A stretch of 64,000 nucleotides of DNA, taken from Poronia punctata. Its lineage: Eukaryota; Ascomycota; Sordariomycetes; Xylariales; Xylariaceae. Location: contig MU401490.1 of NCBI GenBank assembly GCA_022579005.1, positions 62,001 through 126,000 on the forward strand, given 5' to 3'. The notes below the pieces were generated by a model that ran no database searches, had not been told where the DNA came from, and saw only the letters and a list, made by a program, of their open reading frames with translations. This document shows positions 46,206 to 58,200 of this stretch, one piece after another (the stretch's first letter is position 1; every line of letters starts with the position of its first letter). Position numbers and translations under genes: made by a program.

Positions 46206-48272
46206 TTAATTCCCAAACACATCCAACGAATGGTCGGAAATCCACTTCATCCCCGGCCCGCGATAATCATCAAACTCGACAAAACTCCCATCAACACTCC
46301 AAACAATATTCTGACCCACCCCTCCACCAACAGTCGTATCGTAAACCGGCCATTTCGTAGTAGTAGTATTATTGTCATCTTTCCCATTCGGATCCAACCC
46401 CGTAATGAAACTTATCCAAGCAGAAGCCATACTCTTCGAAAGCGGCAAATACCCATCCCGCTTATCCCCCCCAAGCGGATTCACGGCATATCCGTCTCCG
46501 CGCGTATTGCGAAACACGAAGGCGACCTCTTGGAAATGCGTAGCGGATACGGGCGGGGATATACCATTTACCGTGACGTCGAAACGGTAGGAATACGAAG
46601 GTATCCCCGCCGATGCCCACGCCATGTTGGAGAGGCGACGGAAATAATGCATCTTGATATCTCCGAATAGGGCGGCGGTGCGACGGTATTGCAGACCCAT
46701 GGTCGCGATATTGGGGGTCGAGTTTGTGATTATTTCGGGCCAGGAGTCCAGGGAGGGGATTCCGAGGGTTTGGATGTTGGGGTATAGGGATGTTAATTCC
46801 TCTGTTACTTTTGCTAATAAGTCGGAAGAATAAGAAGAAGAAGAAGAAGAAGAAGAAGAAAGGTCGGGACTGAGATAGTTGTGTATAGCGGATATGAATT
46901 CCGAATCTGTATTCACTCCCAACCCGTCCGGACCCATGGCTTTTCCGAATGATGTTCCTTCGTCCGTGTTGGTGCCTATTAATATGGGCACTTTGACGAA
47001 CCGGCCGGTCTTGAGTTGGGAGGAGGGGTGGTCGGATACAAAGTCGCCGTCGATGACGGGGGACCAAGGGCCGATTACGATGGAGGAGTTTACGACGCGG
47101 TGGATCTCTTCGATGGGGAGGTTGCGTAGACAGGTTATTGGATCTGTATCTGTATCTGTATCTGTATCTGTATCTGTCGGGAGAGTGAGATTGGGAGTGG
47201 GAGTGAGAGTGTCGGCGCAAGAGGTGTTGAGGACGAGGTTGTCGAATGTTTCTTGTTGTAAGGAACTTGCGTTTAGACCGCCGCGGTAACGGTTTAGGAA
47301 GCCGCCGAAGCCGGATTCGCCTATTGCTGCGCGGAATAATCCATCGTCTCTTCCTGTTTTCATTTTTTTTTCGAACATGTTAACTTTGTATTCCCCCTTT
47401 TCTCTTCTCTTCTCTTCTTTTCTTTTCTTTTCTTTCCTTTCTCCATTCCCTTCCTAAGTTTAAGTTCTTGATCAGATGAAAAGTCAATGTAAACATACCA
47501 TCATAAGCCAAAACATGCGCGGCAACGGATTCCGCACCGGAACTCTCCCCCCAAATCGTCACCTTGTCCGGATCCCCTCCAAAGGCCTCGATATTCTCCT
47601 TTACCCAGCGCAGAGCAAGTCTCTGATCGCGAAGACCGATATTCGTAATTTTCGCTTCTTCCGCTTCCTTTCCGACCAAGAAACCAAAGACCGAGAGGCG
47701 GTAATTGAAACTAACCGCTATCATGGGCGTGTCTTGCTTTACGCTGTCTTGGACGATGAAGGAGAGGTTGTATCTCTTGTCTGCTGATCCTCCCACTTTT
47801 TTTGTGTTAGATAGTATATAAAAAAAAGAAGAAGAAGGGGAAAAAAAAAAAAAAAAAGGGAAAGTTAAGGGGAAGGGGGAGAAAAGAAAAGGCAAGGAAA
47901 GAAAAAAAAAAAAACTCACTAACGAGACCACCACCATGTATCCAAACAGCAACCGGCAACTTTTCATTTTCTTTTTCATTTTCTTTTTCTTTTCCATCAT
48001 CTTTTGCTGTTTTCGTCAAGACACCCGCCGGTGACGGTCTGACAACATTGATATACAAACAATCCTCGGAAATCTCATATCCCACATCATCCCCTCCATA
48101 ACCAACACAATGAGGTGGGTAACTAGTCGCGTTTCTGACTTCCTTATCCCAGGTAGTGTTTAGAGGTTCTGCTATTGTGAACCGCGTCGGTTTCTTTTAT
48201 TTAAATTTTCTCAGTCAGGTTTTTTTTTTTCTTTGGTTTTTTTTAAAAAAGTTAGGTAAGTAAAAAATGAGG

Positions 48273-48364
<92 letters not shown>

Positions 48365-48569
48365 TAAAAACAAAACAAACATTGGCATAAGGCATCCCAA
48401 GAAAATAATCCTGTTCATAAACGGAATCATATATCCCCGCATATGATCCATTCTTGACAGTGACTATCGGTGTCTGTGTCTGTGTCTGTGTCTGTGTTGG
48501 TGTGGCATTGTAATTCGAGTAACTCGCAGAGGCAAAGCTCCCCAGGAGGAGGAGCGTTGACAAAATCAT
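46206..48569 (-). CDS. Secreted type-B carboxylesterase/lipase
   Basis: Four exons: 48569-48381, 48193-47920, 47795-47499 and 47353-46206; introns 187, 124 and 145 nt; product 635 aa. A signal peptide (MILSTLLLLGSFASAS) starts it. Then come YFLGMPYA, the EDCLYINVVRP motif, the oxyanion-hole loop WIHGGGLVMGGSADKRYN and the nucleophile elbow GESSGAES (usual form GESAGA). The acid residue is probably Glu in TNTDEGTSFG and the His in ATHFQEVAFVF. It hydrolyses ester bonds of an extracellular substrate; the exact substrate cannot be read. Three coding microsatellites give Thr-Gln (~26-33), Asp-Thr and poly-Ser tracts. Intron 1 contains an 80-bp (GA)n run and the introns are otherwise T-rich on the gene strand. 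The first intron's GTTTGT donor is weak, so that junction is the least certain. Confidence 0.92.
48278..48358. repeat. (GA)n microsatellite, ~80 bp, in carboxylesterase intron 1
   Basis: About 40 GA copies (CU in the transcript) lie within the 187-nt first intron of the carboxylesterase gene. They make this the longest intron in the window. Confidence 0.95.
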
Positions 48570-50240
48570 TGTAAAGAAACAACAAGCACCTAACCTTAAC
48601 CTAATAAAGTCGCTTCAAAAGAAGAAAAAAAGCGAACAGAGTTTATTTAGGTTAGGTTACGTTAGGTAAGTTCAGTTCACATGAATTGAGTAAACAAAGG
48701 ACATGAAAGCTCTCTACACACAGCCTTTCCCAATCCACAACATACATGGGGACGTAATGTAATGGAAGAAAATCAAAACAGAGAGGAGAGACCAAAACAC
48801 AATCCCTCCCCCCCCACCTGGCACTTTTTTCTTTTTCCCTTTTCCCTCCCCTTGTCCGGTGGCTAGCATTATTCATCCCGCTCGTCGCTCGGTTTCGGAC
48901 CATAATTCCCACGAGAAGAGAAGGGGGCACGCAATAAAAAACCCAAAAGGAATCCGGGGGGGGGGATCCTTTACTCCTACAGGGGTCCCAGGTAGGGGTA
49001 AAAAAACGAAAATGCGGGGGAAAAGGAACAGGAAGTTCGACGTCACGATAGGCGCAGATCATATCAACAAGAACAATAACAATACAAGACAGTAAGCAAG
49101 GAAGCGAGTAGGTTAGGTTTAGTTAGGTTTTATTAATTATATATTCCTAGTCCGATGAGTTATGCGTAAGTGGATGAAAAGAAATAGATGTAATGAAAAA
49201 TTAGGTAGTTTAAGAAAAATACATTAGCCTGGTAAATAGGAAGAGTGAGAAAGACAAGTAGTAAAGTAAGTATGAGATGAGAGTAAGAGAGAGTAAAAGT
49301 TAAAGCGTAAGTGAGTAAATGAAGGGGTGAGTGAGACAGGGAGGGGAGGATGAGTAAGGTAGTAGGTTAAGTAAAAGGGCAAACAGAGGCACCCGAGGGC
49401 CGATAACCCCACATGAATTCCCATCTTGCTAGGTAGGTCAACATATTTACAAGATTGCAAAACCACACATGAGTAGGTAGGTAAGAATAAAATGATATAA
49501 TTTTGCTTAATACCAATTCCATACAGATTACATCAAGTAAGTAGATAAAACAGTAATTAAGTAAGTAATAATATAGTATAGATAATGTAAGTAGTGTAGT
49601 GTCAAACTCGGACAACTTTCGAATTAATTGTAAGGCGGCATTAAAAAATGGTATACATCCAGCAACATGGCATTTTTTGCCATTCACACACCCCACTTAA
49701 ACCATTAGAGTAAAAAACGCGGCCAGAATTAGAGCAAAGGAGGGATATATAGAGGATTAAAAAATAATAATAAAACCAAAGACGCAACAAACATAATACA
49801 AAAAGCTGCCGCCAATCCATCCGACCAAACCAAGACTACCGCCAACATAATGTAGGTAATGCAAAAAGAATTCGACAAAGATCCGCCCACCAAAAGCCGC
49901 TTGACATCTTTCCATAAAGTTCCCCATCCGACACCGGAGACCTTCTTTGCTCGCCCTCGCTAATAACATACAAAGTCAAGTAAGAGAGGGAGGTTTTGCT
50001 TTAGATGAAAACACCCCCCCTCTCCGCGCGCACGTTGCGAGCCTTTTTCATCAAAAAGCACACGATATAAAAACGACAAATTGAACTCAAAGGTCCAGCC
50101 ACCGAACGCTCCCAGGGTATCTGTATATGTTGGATTGTGTTCCTTTTAAATCGCCCTCATAACCCTGGTCATTACATTTTAGGAAGAAGATGAAAAAGAG
50201 GAAGAAACAAACACTTTTCTGTCCCGTCTCTTCCCTTGTT
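48570..50240. other. Intergenic, 1.7 kb, no gene recognised
   Basis: The carboxylesterase promoter is here, and the homeodomain gene ends at the right side. The DNA is A/G-rich, with GTAAGTAGG-type repeats around 49080-49580. Open frames at 48652-49062 and 49367-49696 are low-complexity. Confidence 0.55.
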
Positions 50241-52235
50241 TTAATGGTAATCCTGAGGGGTGATGTTGGGCGTGAACTGTATCTGCCTCGACTTGGAGTT
50301 ACTTGGGGACGATCGTGACGACACGACCGCCTCGTTGGCATCCCAGTCGTATTGAGTATTATTGCCCATGACGTTCCCCGTCACGGGACTATGTTCCATG
50401 CCCGAGCTCATCATCCCACCATAGACTGGCGTAGGTGTGACACCCTCGTTCGAGTCGATGTAGTTGGGCACGTTCTGCACCGACATGTCTGGGAACTCGG
50501 AGTGGAAGTACGGCGTCATAAGGGGTTGGTCCGTGTTGATGTGGAACCCAGTGTTAAATGCGTTGTTGACGAATCCGCTTCCATCGTACTCGGCCATCAT
50601 GCCAGGCGTGGTCGGTGGTGTCTTGATATCGTTGTCTTCTTTGAGGCTCGACATGTACCCGTGGGTAGCACCGGCCACGAGGTCAAATGACCCATCATCA
50701 GGGGATCCTGTGATGACGGCCGGCTCTTGTAGGCTGCGCTGATCGAAGAGAGCTGGAGTCATCGGCGTAGGTGGCGCTGCGCCCTGGTAAGAAGGCGTCC
50801 CTGACCCGACCGGTGAACGAGAGTGATACTGCTGCAGGAGAGCTTCCGCGTTGCGCCCAAAGAACATGGGTGAGCGTGGGCCACTACTCGACTTTTGGAT
50901 CCTACCAGCCCCAGCCCCGGTAGCTGTTGAGATCCGACGCATCGATGACACAGGGCTGGACACCATCCGCTTCGATCCGTCCATTGTCGTCTTGGCCATG
51001 TTATACGAACGGCTTCTACAAGTCGCCGCGTTCATGTCTAGTTCCGCCGGGCCTGTAATTTTCCGTCGAGAAGCGATGTTGGACGGCGGGGGCGGGGATC
51101 GAAACGAGTCAGCCGACACCCCCCCTGGCGATACAACCATCGAGGCCGGGTCGCTGTGGCACTCGGGTGAGGCTGTGCTTTCGTATGCGCCCTCTGACAT
51201 GTCGCACGAGTCGTTGCTTGAGATTGGGGAGAAAAAGGCCGTCCCGCTGGATGTGTTTGGCACCGTGGTATAGTGATGCGACGAGCTATAACCTTGGCTG
51301 CTCAGGCTACGCTCTGAGCTTGCAGCCAACCCGATTTGGCCGTTACTGGCCCGTCTGTCTTGCATCATGGCGCTATCGTGAGCCAGTGGGTACAGTCCGA
51401 AGTCGCTCATCGATCTGGACGGCATGAACCCTACGGAACCATGATCCTGCATGAAGCCAGCAGCCTCGGGCTGTGCATAGTCATTTAATAGTGGTGAGTG
51501 GTACGTGCCGAGGACCTCGCGAGGCGATACTGATGATTCCACCTTGACTGGGTTGTCACGTTCCCGCTCGTTTTCGCAATCCTCTTCCTCCTCATCATCA
51601 TCTTCTTCTTCGTCTTCGTCGTGGACCGAGTTAGAGATCTGCGATGATACGTCAGGGAATGCAGCCGAAGATGGCTGTGTCCGTTTCTGACATGTTTCAC
51701 TGCTCGAGTCCGTGCCTGTAGAGCTCGAATCCTCATCCGGAGACGACGGTGCCGAAGCCGACTTCTCGGCCGCTCTCAGAGCCTCGTACTCTTCCTGTTT
51801 CCGCTCTTGCTTCGCCTTAGCACGCCGATTCTGAAACCAGTTCTGGAATACATTGTCAGCTTAGAACGTCAGACTCCAGCTTTGGGGGGGCGGGGGTTAT
51901 CGTACGTTTATTCGAGGCCGTTCTAGACCGAGACCATCTGCGAGTTGTGCCTTTACTGAACTCGAGGGCTTCGGGTTTTCCTGAAACACCTTTTCGAGCT
52001 TCTCAACCTCGTCCTTGGATAGTCGTGGCTTCGACTCCGTTTTACCGTCACAAATCGCCCCTCTGTCGGTCATCATGGGTGCCCGCTGTGGTGGATAGCC
52101 ATACATGTACTGAAGGCCGTATGATGCGTGGTGGATGGTATATTGAGCCTCTCCGAACGACATGGCAGCCCCTTGGCCTTGTGGGTAGCCATATGGCGAG
52201 GCGAAAGCCTGTGGTGTGCAGTATTGCATGTTCAT
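50241..52235 (-). CDS. Homeodomain transcription factor
   Basis: Two exons, 52235-51906 and 51842-50241; intron 63 nt; product 643 aa. The homeodomain spans ~66-124: KPRLSKDEVEKLEKVFQENP, VKAQLADGLGLERPRIN, then NWFQNRRAKAKQERKQEEYEALR in exon 2, with the invariant Trp, Phe, Asn and Arg of helix 3. The intron splits the recognition helix, and joining gives the normal 60-residue spacing. An acidic run (DEDEEEDDDEEEEDCE) follows, then a long Ser/Pro-rich tail with phospho-like SP sites. Homeodomain proteins of this kind control fruiting-body or conidial development in several Sordariomycetes; the exact orthologue was not determined. The ATG at 52235 was chosen because homology-like composition (Tyr/Gln-rich) begins there, although the frame stays open to 52790. 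Confidence 0.92.
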
Positions 52236-55200
52236 TGTGCTTAAATCCGACAAGCGGTTTGTTGTTTTCAAGTCTTGTGTGTGGAAATATCCTGGGGCCG
52301 ACTCGGCAGAAAGGCAGATAATTGCTATAATTATGCTGGGTTTCGTAGTTTCGATATCGAGCTGGTCCCGGATATGCTTTGATATTAAGTATAGGTGGAG
52401 ATCCCACTCCTGCTTGGACGTATTAGATATCCGCCAAGGTAACCAGCCCGGTTGCTTCCAGCTACTGGGATATATAAAGAATGACTGGTGGTCAGAGGCC
52501 GAAGGACCGGACTGAAAAGAAAGCCAAAGATATATAAAGGTTCCAACGAGTGGAGAGGGCAGTTCCTGACCCAAGAGTAGACTCGGTACTCCGTTCGACG
52601 GATAGGCGACTGGTATTATTATAAGAGCAGAGCAAATGGTGAGACGACAAGCCAATGGGGACTTTCTGATCGCTTTCTGAACAGGAACTATCTTGGACTG
52701 AGACAAAACCTCACTTGGACTCCGCAGATTTCTCTCGAGACAGAGACAGGCAAGAGTCGTGGTGGAACAAGAAATAAACACAGGAGTCAAGAGAGCGAAA
52801 GGGGAGGGGAGTGGCGCGTAGAAGAGTACAAGTAGTTCTCGGGCTACCTCTGGCTACCTCTGGCTCTGGAGCGGTGGGTCTCTACCTACATACTGACCTT
52901 TCTTCTGTTCAATGTTGCACGATGATGACCGCCTGGGTTCTTTTGGTGTGCGTGCGCGTAGTGTGTTGTTCGGCGAGCACGGCTACGGCTAGAGCTGCAG
53001 GTACATCTGCGGTACCGTGAAATTACTCAATTACTCTGGGAAGAAGAGGCAAAGCTCAACTCCGGAACTGGCTGTTCGGCGGCAGCCAACTGGGGGCTGA
53101 CAGGTAGGTACACGGCCAAGTACCCAAGCGCGCCGGCCGGCGGTCACCAGTACAGTATGTATCCTCCATGTACTCCTATCTTGTATCTTGGTGCCGTATC
53201 CATAGCTAAGGTACGTACCGATGGGGTCTTTCATGTACGTACCGAAATATGTATTGACGTATGTATGTTTGGCAGTACATATCTATGCCGTGTTTAGTCT
53301 TTGGTCACCCTCTTCCCAGCTCTGATCTTACTTTGGGATGCCACTCCCTTTTTTCTTTTTCTTTTTCACCATGGACAACAGCTACATTGGGGGTCTTCGA
53401 GACCAGAGAGATTTGTGGCGGGTCTGGGCGCGCTACCGTAACCGTAATAGCGTGTGCGTGTTGATGGGAGTTGCAGCTGGGATGGGTGCGCATGTACATC
53501 TAATGTCTGCGTGTATGCGTGCGTATGTGTGTGTCTGTGTGTGTGCGTTACCCAGACCTTCTTCTGGGCTACCTACAAGGTACCAGCACATCGAATCACT
53601 GGGGGCTAGGCATGCTAGGGTACATCACTGAGGATCCATCACCGTAAAGTGGATACGGCACGTCCCACCGCTACCACCACCCCCGACAAGCTGCTGGCGG
53701 GCAGGCATGTGGCCAGGACGACTACCCAAGAGTAGATATTTTAGTACGAAAGTAGTTATATCGTCAGTTGTCAACATTATGTACTTTGTTGCTATGGGGC
53801 CCAAGGCCACGGCCAAGCATCCAGTGGGCTGTTGAAAACCCAGGCGCCCCGTGAGAATGGATCGTCAGGCCGCGCCGGCGGGTGGGTATCTGCTTAATTA
53901 CGCTGGGTTTAATCCACCTGTACTTTATGACTATGACGAGGGTTGCTGTCCACTCAGTCGACAAAGCAGCTAGGTACCTATGTTAGGTACCTATTAGCTT
54001 TCGAATTGGATATTCTTTAATCTGTACCGCAGCTCTAATCGCTCCTCTCTATCTGGGTCACAGACGATGAGGTGGGTAGGTACAACATACCGCTCAAGCG
54101 ATGGACTGGGGCATTTTCTTTCTGATGCGGCGCTGCCGTGTTTCCCACCGCAGCCAGGGAGGCAGGACTCAGGAGGGTCGGGGTAAGATCGCATCGCATG
54201 CTGGTTCCCTCATTCTTTCCTCCAGTATGGAACAGACTCTGTTACCAGCGCCTCCAGAAAAGGCATCACCTACCTGAACTGAACTCACCCACTCAACTGG
54301 ACATGCCCTTGGGGCGTCATGTCCTGCTTTGCCAAATTGCGTCCATGGCCCCTCCCATTTCTCCAAGGACACCCCCCTGTGCCGGGGAGCTGAATGTGGA
54401 AAACACAGTGTTGGGCCCAGATCCCCCACTTTTTCACTGCAGTCGACATAAGCTGTACTGGAGCCCCTACCTACTCTGCAGCTCCTCCAGGTACCTGATA
54501 GTCTCCACAAGACAAGACAGATGTCATATCATTACCTCCCTCCCATTAACGACAACCGGGTAAAGACACACAAGGGACAAGAGTCGTCGAAAGACAGATG
54601 ATGAAATATACTCTTCCCCTCGAAAAACTGTTTCGTCTTGCGCAGAGTCGTCAAGGGAACCCAAGGGCCAGACGATCGATCACCAAGTACGACGCAGGGG
54701 CACGACACCACGGACGGTGGCCGGGAATCGGGTTGAAGAGACAGGGGAGCGGAGGGGGGGGGAGGTGGAGGGATGGGGGCCCAGATTGGTCGATACTAGT
54801 AGGTCAGTACTTTTTTCCCAACTACGGGTACTGAGTGCTTTGGTGCGGTGCTAGGGCCAAAGCGGAAAAGGAAAGGGCAGGGGTAGAAACAGGGGCAGGG
54901 ACAAGGGCAAGGGCAGGGGCAGGGGTCCGGATTTTCTTCGCCTACTCCTAGCGTATGGAGCCCCTGTCGTGTCCTTCTGACCTTGCCCATTACTTAGGCA
55001 CAGTGCTAGCTAATTACCGTAATATCGATTCACCTTTGTACTCCAAGGCAGGCAAGGCAGGAAGTACCGTTTCGACAAACTTGGGCAGAAGTTCAGGCTA
55101 TCGTCGAACAAAGCTCACGGGGAACTTGATTAGCGGTTTATCATTTGATCGAGCGCTTATTAGCACGATTCGATGAGATGACACCAAGTGAAGACGCGAT

Positions 55201-58200
55201 TACCGATTACTGTCCATCATCATCATCGTGATATCTTGGCCTCTCCTATCGTAGTGCATCTTTCTAACCTACGATACCACATACTGCTGTACGATATCGG
55301 CGTCGCACAGCTTCCAAGAGGTTCGGTTCAGAGTCGAGTCTTTTTTGTTTTTGGTTTTGACCGACCCAGCAAGCTCGGGTTTTACCACTAGGACTAGTTT
55401 ACACGTACACTTTTCTTGACTTACCCTTTCTGTCGTCTTTATCCTTTTCGGGTGGGCAAGTTCCCCAAGACATACCCGTTTTGTCTCCCAACCTTGCAGC
55501 AGATCATGAGCAGCAAGTCTGGTGCAAGATTTGCGAGCGCACTAAGCGCAGATCGTAGAGGAGTCCAAGGGAGATCGCGCCTGCGTGTCTGGTTCACACT
55601 CGTACTCGTACATGAGTATGATGTAAAATGTCGATGAACTTTGTGATGAGACTACCAGAGCTCGCGTCTCCTGTCTTTCCATCATGTCCATGTCTTGGAT
55701 TTCTCGGCTCCCGACATCGCAAAATAGCTTACCCTGCTTTTATCATCAGTCACTGTAGAACAAGGCTCATCGATGTCGGGGGTCAGTATTGGCTCCGTGA
55801 TTCACCGACGAATCAGACAACCTTTCCCTTGTTTTTGTTGGTAGATAATCATAGCAACACAGCCAACAGCGCAAATATTCCGCACAAAGCGATATACGTA
55901 GAAAAACTCGGACTGGACTGTACTTACGTGGCCTACACTCACGCGAAACCCCTCAGCGGGACAAGGCGCCTCGCTAACGTGGTTCGTAAGTTGCTTTGCC
56001 AGTCCATGCCGTCAGCGTCTCTCTACTACGGTGCACTGTGAAACGGCGTTGTGTGGTGGTGTAAATAGTGGAAATGGGTGTATATTGCTGCTGTTTTGGC
56101 GTTGGGTTGTCACGATGCAATTTTTTTCTTTGCCCTACAATAGCAATGCCAAGCACGAAACTCGGCTCCCCCGATCGGTACGAGTCGATACGATGCCGAG
56201 CAGTCGAGCAAGAATAATACGACGAGTAGCCAGACCTCTCTTTGCAAGGCTATCTACAAGTAGGTATCGAGGTTTACATGGCATCTCCCTCTCATGCTGT
56301 TTTGCTTTGCTTGTCAGAAGAAAAGCATGAAAAGCACGTCAGTTGTTGGTCACGCCCAATCATGTAGTTGCTTCCTGAAGGATTACTCCGATTGATGGGT
56401 AAGCTCTGGGGAAGATGGCCTGGCCCCCTGGAAGCTTGGGTCAGACGGTGCCCTTGCGATGGTCTCGACCAGCTTACCTTGGATGTAATTCAATTCTCTC
56501 CGAAAGTCTTTTGGATTTGTTGATACCCTACAAGTATGCGTATGTGCTATTTTCGAATCCTTCAACATCGTCAATCAGGGGTTCACGGCGCTGACCGTAG
56601 AGTCGCACATGGCCGATAAAAAAAACCACATATTTTGCACAGCCGCAAGTTTACCGGAATAGGCCACACAGGTAGCGCTACAGAATTTGGCAAGGGGGGG
56701 GGGGGGGGGGTTTGTCTGTTCAAGGAAAGGCGCTTCGACTCTGACGTCGGGTTTTGCAAATCCCCACGACGTCGGCGCCTACGAGTATAGGTACAGGGGA
56801 ATTCTTGTTATTTTCCGGTGGAGAGTTACATTGCTATGCCCACCAAGGCGTCCAGGCGCGTCATGTTTCCCCACCCGAACCAAAAATCCATCATTTCGGG
56901 TTCGACTTGACTGTGAACTTTTTCGGCACAATGGGCTATCTATTCTATTGGGCATGAGTGATGGATTTCTGAAGAATCCTACAAAGTAGTCACGCATGTT
57001 CCGTGCCTTGTATCAACTGCTCAACGGCCCCCTATCACGCCTATCAAGACTAATGAATCTCCCCAACGTTTCCCCGCGCGCTAGCTGGGCCAAGGTATAG
57101 AATTGAATAACAGACGAAACAAAATGTTTACCTATATCTTCAGGTCGTTCCACGGCTTCAGGAGTTTACTATATATGTGGTGGTAGTATTGTCAGTATTA
57201 CACTTCTATATAGCTATACACGATACTCGTAGTACCTAAGTAGTAAACAACTCAAGCGATGAACCGCAACGTTGACGCCATCCTGAAACCATGCTGGGCG
57301 CAACGCCTCGGTGCCGAGCGAAAAGGAGAGAGAGCGGCGTGTAGCACGGATTTCCGCGCCAAACGAAGAATTAAACGATTTTTACTTGCATTTCCGCCGA
57401 CCAAAGCCTGTCGGGATTTTGTATGTTTTTATTCAAGTTAGGCGAATCTTTCTAGAGCTTCTATTTGAAAGTGCCGCATCCTGGTAAATGCCGAATAGAC
57501 AGACCTACCTCAATTGATGAAACTCTACGAATTGTGTGTTCATAATACCCTTTTTTTTTTTCTCCGTCTTCGTTGTTCACATATGACGAGGGAGGATAGG
57601 CTGTTGGTATAGTCCGCAAACGGCGCATGTAATATTCCACAGTCCAATTTTGAGCTATCATTATGATATAATGCGTGAGTAAGGTAGTTGTTATGCCCTT
57701 AAAAGCATATTTTTTTTACTCTTGTAAATCGGCTCGTTCCGCACCCGTAGTAGATAGACAGACGTCGGAGGAAAGATCGCCTTAAGATGCGCGGTATAGT
57801 ATTATTATTGCACCAGGTATTTGGGATATGTCCAATCCATCAGAGAACAGTGAGAAAGGTGCATTAGCTCCCTTCTCGCTTAAGATAGCTACGCAAATTG
57901 GATATGCATATAATATAAGACTCCGACCGAAGGAAGAAAGGTAAGTACAGGAGCCCAGCAGGCTGGAACGCCCGGCCAAGCAAAGGCCATGATCTAGATC
58001 CTTGTTATCCGGCTGGGCTCTCTCTCTCTCTCTTCTATTACGAACTAGGTAGAAACATGCCATTTTGGCACCAAGAAGATGTGAAAAAATCCTTATGAAA
58101 CCGCCAACTTTATTTACAGATCGTTATGGGTGTTTATGCGTTTTGATGAAATACGGATTTTGATATTCGCTATCTATAAGTTGTGGAAATAAAAAGGTGC

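Noticed and set aside
48215..48451. Open frame with long Ser-Leu repeats
   Set aside because: It is the (GA)n microsatellite in carboxylesterase intron 1 read as protein.
35366..48569. Biosynthetic gene cluster (two zinc-cluster regulators, a dehydrogenase and an esterase within 13 kb)
   Set aside because: No backbone synthase, cytochrome P450 or transporter is present among them, so a cluster cannot be supported.
54138..54563. 141-codon open frame in the gene-poor region
   Set aside because: No motif, the opposite strand is also open (54169-54510), and the composition is not protein-like.
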